Source: Methylobacterium ajmalii
GTDB taxonomy: Bacteria; Pseudomonadota; Alphaproteobacteria; Rhizobiales; Beijerinckiaceae
Length of the DNA stretch: 37,150 bases
Reading direction: 5' to 3'
Assembly (NCBI RefSeq): GCF_016613415.1
Contig: NZ_JACWCT010000045.1
Coordinates: 1 to 37,150 of the forward strand
Shown here: positions 33,705 through 37,150 of the stretch, piece by piece
Numbering within the stretch: position 1 is the first letter of the stretch
Layout: every line of letters starts with the position of its first letter
Notes under the pieces: generated by a model
Told to the model about the DNA's origin: nothing
Database searches by the model: none
Seen by the model: only the letters and a program-made list of their open reading frames with translations
Made by a program: the position numbers and the translations under genes

Positions 33705-34820
33705 TCACGCGCCCGCGCGGGCGGCCTTGTAGAAGTCCTTCCAGCCGTCGCGCTCCTTGACCACGGTCTCGAGGTATTCGCGCCAGACGATCGCGTCCTG
33801 GACCGGGTCCTTCACCACCGCGCCCGCGATGCCCGACACGAGGTCGCCCGCCGAGAGGCGGCCGTCGCCGAAATGCGCCGCGAGCGCGAGCCCGCTGCCG
33901 ACGACGCTGATGGCCTCCGCCGTCGAGAGGGTGCCGGAGGGCTGCTTGACCTTGCTCTTGCCGTCCACCGTCACGCCCTCGCGCAACTCGCGGAAGATCG
34001 TGACGACGCGGCGGATCTGCTCGGCGCCCGGCGGCTCGGCCGGGATCTCGAAGGCGCGCCCGAGCGAGGCGACGCGGCTCTCGACGATGGCGATCTCGGC
34101 CTCGATCGTCGCCGGGGGCGGCAGCACCACGGTGTTGAAGCGGCGCTTGAGCGCGCTCGACAATTCGTTGACGCCGCCGTCCCGGTTGTTGGCGGTGGCG
34201 ATGAGGTTGAAGCCCTTCTGCGCCGGCACCTCCTCGTTCAGCTCGGGGATCGGCAGGGTCTTCTCGGAGAGGATGGTGATGAAGCTGTCCTGCGTCTCCG
34301 AGGGGATGCGGGTCAGCTCCTCGACCCGGGCGATGCGGCCCTCGTCCATCGCCCGCATGATCGGCGAGCCGACCACCGCCTCGCGGCTCGGCCCCTTGGC
34401 CAGCAGCAGCGCGTAGTTCCAGCCGTAGCGGATCGCCTCCTCGCTGGTGCCGGCGGTGCCCTGCACGATCAGCCGCGAGGTGCCGCAGATCGCGGCCGCC
34501 AGGTGCTCGCTGACCCAGCTCTTGGCGGTGCCGGGCACGCCGAGCAGCAGCAGCGCCCGGTCGGTGGCGAGGGTGGCGACCGCCACCTCCATCAGGCGCC
34601 GGTCGCCGATGTATTTCGGGGTGATGGCGAGGCCCGAATCGAGCCGGCCGCCCATCAGGTAGGTGACGACGGCCTGCGGCGACATCCGCCAGTTCGGCGG
34701 ACGCGGCCGGTCGTCGGCCCGGCACAGGGCGGCAATCTCCTCGGCGAAGGCGTCCTCGGCGGCCTGGCGCAGCTGCGCGGCCTTGCGCCCCGTCGCATGG
34801 GATCCGGTGCTCGACGTCAT
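33705..34820 (-). CDS. MoxR-type AAA+ ATPase
   Basis: A 371-residue AAA+ ATPase of the MoxR kind. Walker A is GVPGTAKS at 94-101, the Walker B region ARVEELTRIPSETQDSFITILSEK follows, sensor 1 is NLIATANNRD and the arginine-finger region is LSSALKRRFNTVVLPPP. About 60 residues precede the ATPase core, and the C-terminal lid ends DGWKDFYKAAR. ATG 34820 overlaps the DUF5691 stop (ATGA). It likely uses ATP to drive the VWA protein or remodel the DUF5682/SWIM partners. Unlike ordinary MoxR loci there is no DUF58 or membrane VWA pair next to it. Confidence 0.87.
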   Translation of the reverse strand: MTSSTGSHATGRKAAQLRQAAEDAFAEEIAALCRADDRPRPPNWRMSPQAVVTYLMGGRLDSGLAITPKYIGDRRLMEVAVATLATDRALLLLGVPGTAKSWVSEHLAAAICGTSRLIVQGTAGTSEEAIRYGWNYALLLAKGPSREAVVGSPIMRAMDEGRIARVEELTRIPSETQDSFITILSEKTLPIPELNEEVPAQKGFNLIATANNRDGGVNELSSALKRRFNTVVLPPPATIEAEIAIVESRVASLGRAFEIPAEPPGAEQIRRVVTIFRELREGVTVDGKSKVKQPSGTLSTAEAISVVGSGLALAAHFGDGRLSAGDLVSGIAGAVVKDPVQDAIVWREYLETVVKERDGWKDFYKAARAGA

Positions 34821-36391
34821 CCTCGGGCGGTCTCCTCGGTCGGGGTTTCGAACTCGCGCCGCATCGCGACGCGCAGGTCCAGGGTCTCGGAGAGGGCGGT
34901 CACCTGCGGGCGCAGGCGGTCGCCCTCCTGTTCCGGCAGCCGGGCGGCGAGGGCCGCCGCGCTCGCCGCGACATCGTCGCTCGGCCAGAGCCGCTCGCCG
35001 AGGCGGCCGATCACCCAGGGCTTGGCGAGGTCGCGCCTCAGGTCGTCGGAGCCGCGGGTGACGAAGGCGAGCCAGTCCACCAGCGCGGCGCTGAAGCCCT
35101 CCGAGAAGGCCTCGGGCCCGCTGCCCAGCATCGCCAGCACCACCTCGATCTTGCGGGCGCGGATCAGCTCCGTCACCGCGGCCTCCCACTCCGCGTCGGG
35201 CAGGAGGTCGACGGCCCGCACCCAGCGGCCGATCAGCTCGTTGGTGCGGCGGACGCCCGCGACCTTGCCCTCGCAGGCCTCGGCCAGGAGATCGATGGCG
35301 GCCCGGGTCCAGTCCGGGTCGCGCTCGCGCGCGATGGTCTCGAACAGCCCCTTCAGGATCGGCTCGGACCACTCGCCCCGCAGCGCGAGTTCGAGCCACA
35401 GCCGCGGCGGGTGGCTCGCGAAGGCGCGCAGCGGCGTGCGGGCCAGGATGTCGCGCAGGAGCCCGGCCCGGATCCCGCCGCCGCGCTGCTCCCACTGGTT
35501 CGGCGTCACCCCGTCGCGGGCGAGCGTCGGCGAGTCCTCCGGCAGGGTCACGACGAGGTCGTGCGTCGCGCTGCGCAGAAGGCGCGTCTTGGTCTCGATC
35601 ACGAGCGCGGTCGCTGCCCGCATGGCCATGCGCGAGGCGTAGAGCGAGCCGGGGAGATGCGGCAGCAGGCGCTGCGCCGCCTCGCGCACGCCGCCGGCCC
35701 GGTCGTCGAGGCACGCTTCGAGGAAGGGCTCGTCGGCCGGCGACAGGCCGGTGGCCAGCGCCCCGACCAGGGCCTCGCGCATCTCGGCCTTCTCCTTGCG
35801 GAAGACCGGCTCCAGGGCGGCGCGCGCGCCGTCCGGGTCGCGGGCCCGGAAGGCCGCGAAGGCGGCGCGGCGCTCCGCGAGGCTGCCCGCGGTCCAGTCG
35901 TCCGGCGCCTCGTCCGATTCATCCTCGGGCGCCTCGCCGCAGGCTCCGGCGAGCCAGGCGAGCTCGGGGCCGACGACGTCCTGCGCGGTCTCCGGCAGGG
36001 AGCGCACCTGGAGCATCAGGGCCTGGTGCAGCCAGGTCGGCGGGCGCATTCGCGCCGCGGCGGCGAGATCGAACCATTCGCCCAGGCGCTCGCGGGCGGC
36101 GTGGCCGCCGCCGAGGAGGCCGTAGAGCCGCATCGCCGCGGCCGGCGGGCAGTCGCGCCCGGCCGGTTCCCGCGGCGCCAGCGGCGCCATCGCGTCGGGC
36201 GCGAGGTCGAGGCCGGCGAGGTGGTGCAGTCCCCCTGCCGCGAGCCGCGCCAGCAGGGCGGCGCCGGGATCGGGTTCGGTGATCAGGTCCGCCAGGGGGC
36301 CGGGCGGGGCGGGCGGCGCCCGCTCGGCACCGAGGAGGGCGGCGGCGAGGATCGGCTCCCAGCCGTCGGCGGCGGTCACGGTCGCGTCCAT
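34817..36391 (-). CDS. DUF5691 family protein, HEAT-like helical repeats
   Basis: A 524-residue Ala/Leu/Arg-rich soluble protein. I assign it to DUF5691 mainly from its opening (WEPILAAALLGAERAP), its size and its fixed place between SWIM and MoxR genes. Helical hairpin repeats with HEAT-like spacing are visible (FLEACLDDRAGGVREAAQRLLPHLPGS, a typical segment), suggesting a scaffold. ATG 36391 overlaps the SWIM stop by one base (TGATG); GTG 36394 is an alternative. No catalytic motif seen. Confidence 0.72.
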   Translation of the reverse strand: MDATVTAADGWEPILAAALLGAERAPPAPPGPLADLITEPDPGAALLARLAAGGLHHLAGLDLAPDAMAPLAPREPAGRDCPPAAAMRLYGLLGGGHAARERLGEWFDLAAAARMRPPTWLHQALMLQVRSLPETAQDVVGPELAWLAGACGEAPEDESDEAPDDWTAGSLAERRAAFAAFRARDPDGARAALEPVFRKEKAEMREALVGALATGLSPADEPFLEACLDDRAGGVREAAQRLLPHLPGSLYASRMAMRAATALVIETKTRLLRSATHDLVVTLPEDSPTLARDGVTPNQWEQRGGGIRAGLLRDILARTPLRAFASHPPRLWLELALRGEWSEPILKGLFETIARERDPDWTRAAIDLLAEACEGKVAGVRRTNELIGRWVRAVDLLPDAEWEAAVTELIRARKIEVVLAMLGSGPEAFSEGFSAALVDWLAFVTRGSDDLRRDLAKPWVIGRLGERLWPSDDVAASAAALAARLPEQEGDRLRPQVTALSETLDLRVAMRREFETPTEETARG

Positions 36392-37150
36392 CACGCCACC
36401 TGCAGCAGCACCGGCTGCGACGCCTGGGCCGGCATCGCGTAGAGGCGGCCCTGCGCCACGAGGGCGAGGGGCGCGACGCCGTGGCCGTCATGAAGGCCGA
36501 ACAGGTCGAAGGGGTGCCCGCCCGCCACCGCGATCAGGCTCGGCAGGCGCGCATCGGCCCGCAGCGGCAGGCAGCCGGTGTCGTCGCCGACCGCGAAGGC
36601 CGGGGCGCCGCCGGCCGGGCCCGGCAGCCGGCCGAGCCGCACGCCGGAGAGCCGTACCGGCCAGCTCTCGGTCCAGGGTGCCTGCGCCAGCACGGCCGTA
36701 AAACCGTCCCGTGCCGCCGCGACGGTGCCGCCTCCGGGCAGGCTCGCGGCGGTGGCCGGGCCGGCGCGGCCGTCCCGGAAGAGGGCGCGCAGGGGCGGTG
36801 CGCCGGGATGGAAGGCGAGCGCGCCGGAAAAGTCCTGGCCCGCGGCGGGGGCCGGCGGCAGGGGCGAGCCGGCGGTGCCGTAATCGAGCACCTGCGCGAC
36901 CGCGCCGCTGCGGCGGCCGACGAGCCAGACCGCGCGGGCGGTGAGCTTGTCCTCCTCCTCGACCGTGTGGGCGAGGACCGCCCATTCGTCGGCGTGGTCC
37001 GGCCGCGCCGCCATCTCCTCGGCGGCGACGGGATAGCCGAGCGCGGCGCGGGCACCCGCCGCCTGCTCGGGCGAGAGCGCGTCGAGGCGGCGCGCGGCCC
37101 GCGCCAGGAGGGCGATGCGTCCGAGCGCCAGGCCCAGGGCCGCCTCCGGC
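36391..37150 (-). CDS. SWIM zinc-finger family protein, C-terminal part
   Basis: Only the C-terminal 253 residues are in the window; the frame is open to the edge, and the N-terminal SWIM finger (CxCxnCxH) is outside. I recognise the family from the C-terminal pattern ALGYPVAAEEM, WAVLAHTVEEEDKLTARAVWLVGRRSGAVAQVLDYG, FHPGAPPLRAL and the DDTGCLPL core before a short final domain ending in PVLLQVA. SWIM domains bind DNA or protein. It is probably the first gene of the five-gene operon, though the promoter is not visible. Confidence 0.72.
   Translation of the reverse strand, partial: PEAALGLALGRIALLARAARRLDALSPEQAAGARAALGYPVAAEEMAARPDHADEWAVLAHTVEEEDKLTARAVWLVGRRSGAVAQVLDYGTAGSPLPPAPAAGQDFSGALAFHPGAPPLRALFRDGRAGPATAASLPGGGTVAAARDGFTAVLAQAPWTESWPVRLSGVRLGRLPGPAGGAPAFAVGDDTGCLPLRADARLPSLIAVAGGHPFDLFGLHDGHGVAPLALVAQGRLYAMPAQASQPVLLQVA

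Overview
This 37 kb window is very GC-rich and has the gene content of an alphaproteobacterium, most likely a Methylobacterium or close relative. That placement is an inference from GC content, a RepABC-type partition pair, the TauR/IsfD taurine cluster and the many ABC uptake systems. The repA-repB pair points to a megaplasmid, a secondary replicon or an integrated remnant of one. No repC, tRNA, rRNA, CRISPR array or insertion sequence was seen.

Left part (1-9.4 kb): a partial unknown gene is followed by a taurine nitrogen-scavenging cluster on the minus strand, tauA-tauB-tauC-isfE-isfD-tpa, read divergently from a MocR-type tauR. TauABC imports taurine, Tpa transfers its amino group to pyruvate, IsfD reduces sulfoacetaldehyde to isethionate and the TSUP protein probably exports it. 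There is no xsc, so taurine appears to be used for nitrogen rather than carbon. A LysR regulator and a Tat-exported bicupin oxalate decarboxylase follow.

Middle (10.9-21.3 kb): a short EamA protein, a small secreted His/Cys protein and an orphan cobalamin/siderophore-type binding protein precede repB and repA. Two near-identical parS-like palindromes lie in this region, one inside the repB coding sequence. Next comes a complete branched-chain-amino-acid-type ABC operon (livG-H-M-binding protein-livF) behind a recognisable sigma-70-type promoter.

Right-middle (21.6-30.1 kb): a BMP/nucleoside-family ABC transporter is woven into one operon with a formamidase-like nitrilase and a biuret-hydrolase-like cysteine hydrolase. 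A divergent GntR/FCD regulator and a second isochorismatase-like hydrolase lie on the other strand. Three copies of a TGYATRCA palindrome lie in the two control regions. The set looks like a regulon for taking up and hydrolysing a small amide or ureide nitrogen source.

Right end (30.2-37.15 kb): a tightly coupled five-gene operon encodes a SWIM zinc-finger protein (cut by the window edge), a DUF5691 protein, a MoxR-type AAA+ ATPase, a DUF5682 protein and a MIDAS-bearing VWA protein. Its function is not established to my knowledge, and it is the best candidate here for an undescribed system. The DUF5682 N-terminus carries spaced His/Glu motifs suggestive of a TraB/EreA/TIKI-like hydrolase, which would make this an ATPase-VWA machine controlling an enzyme.
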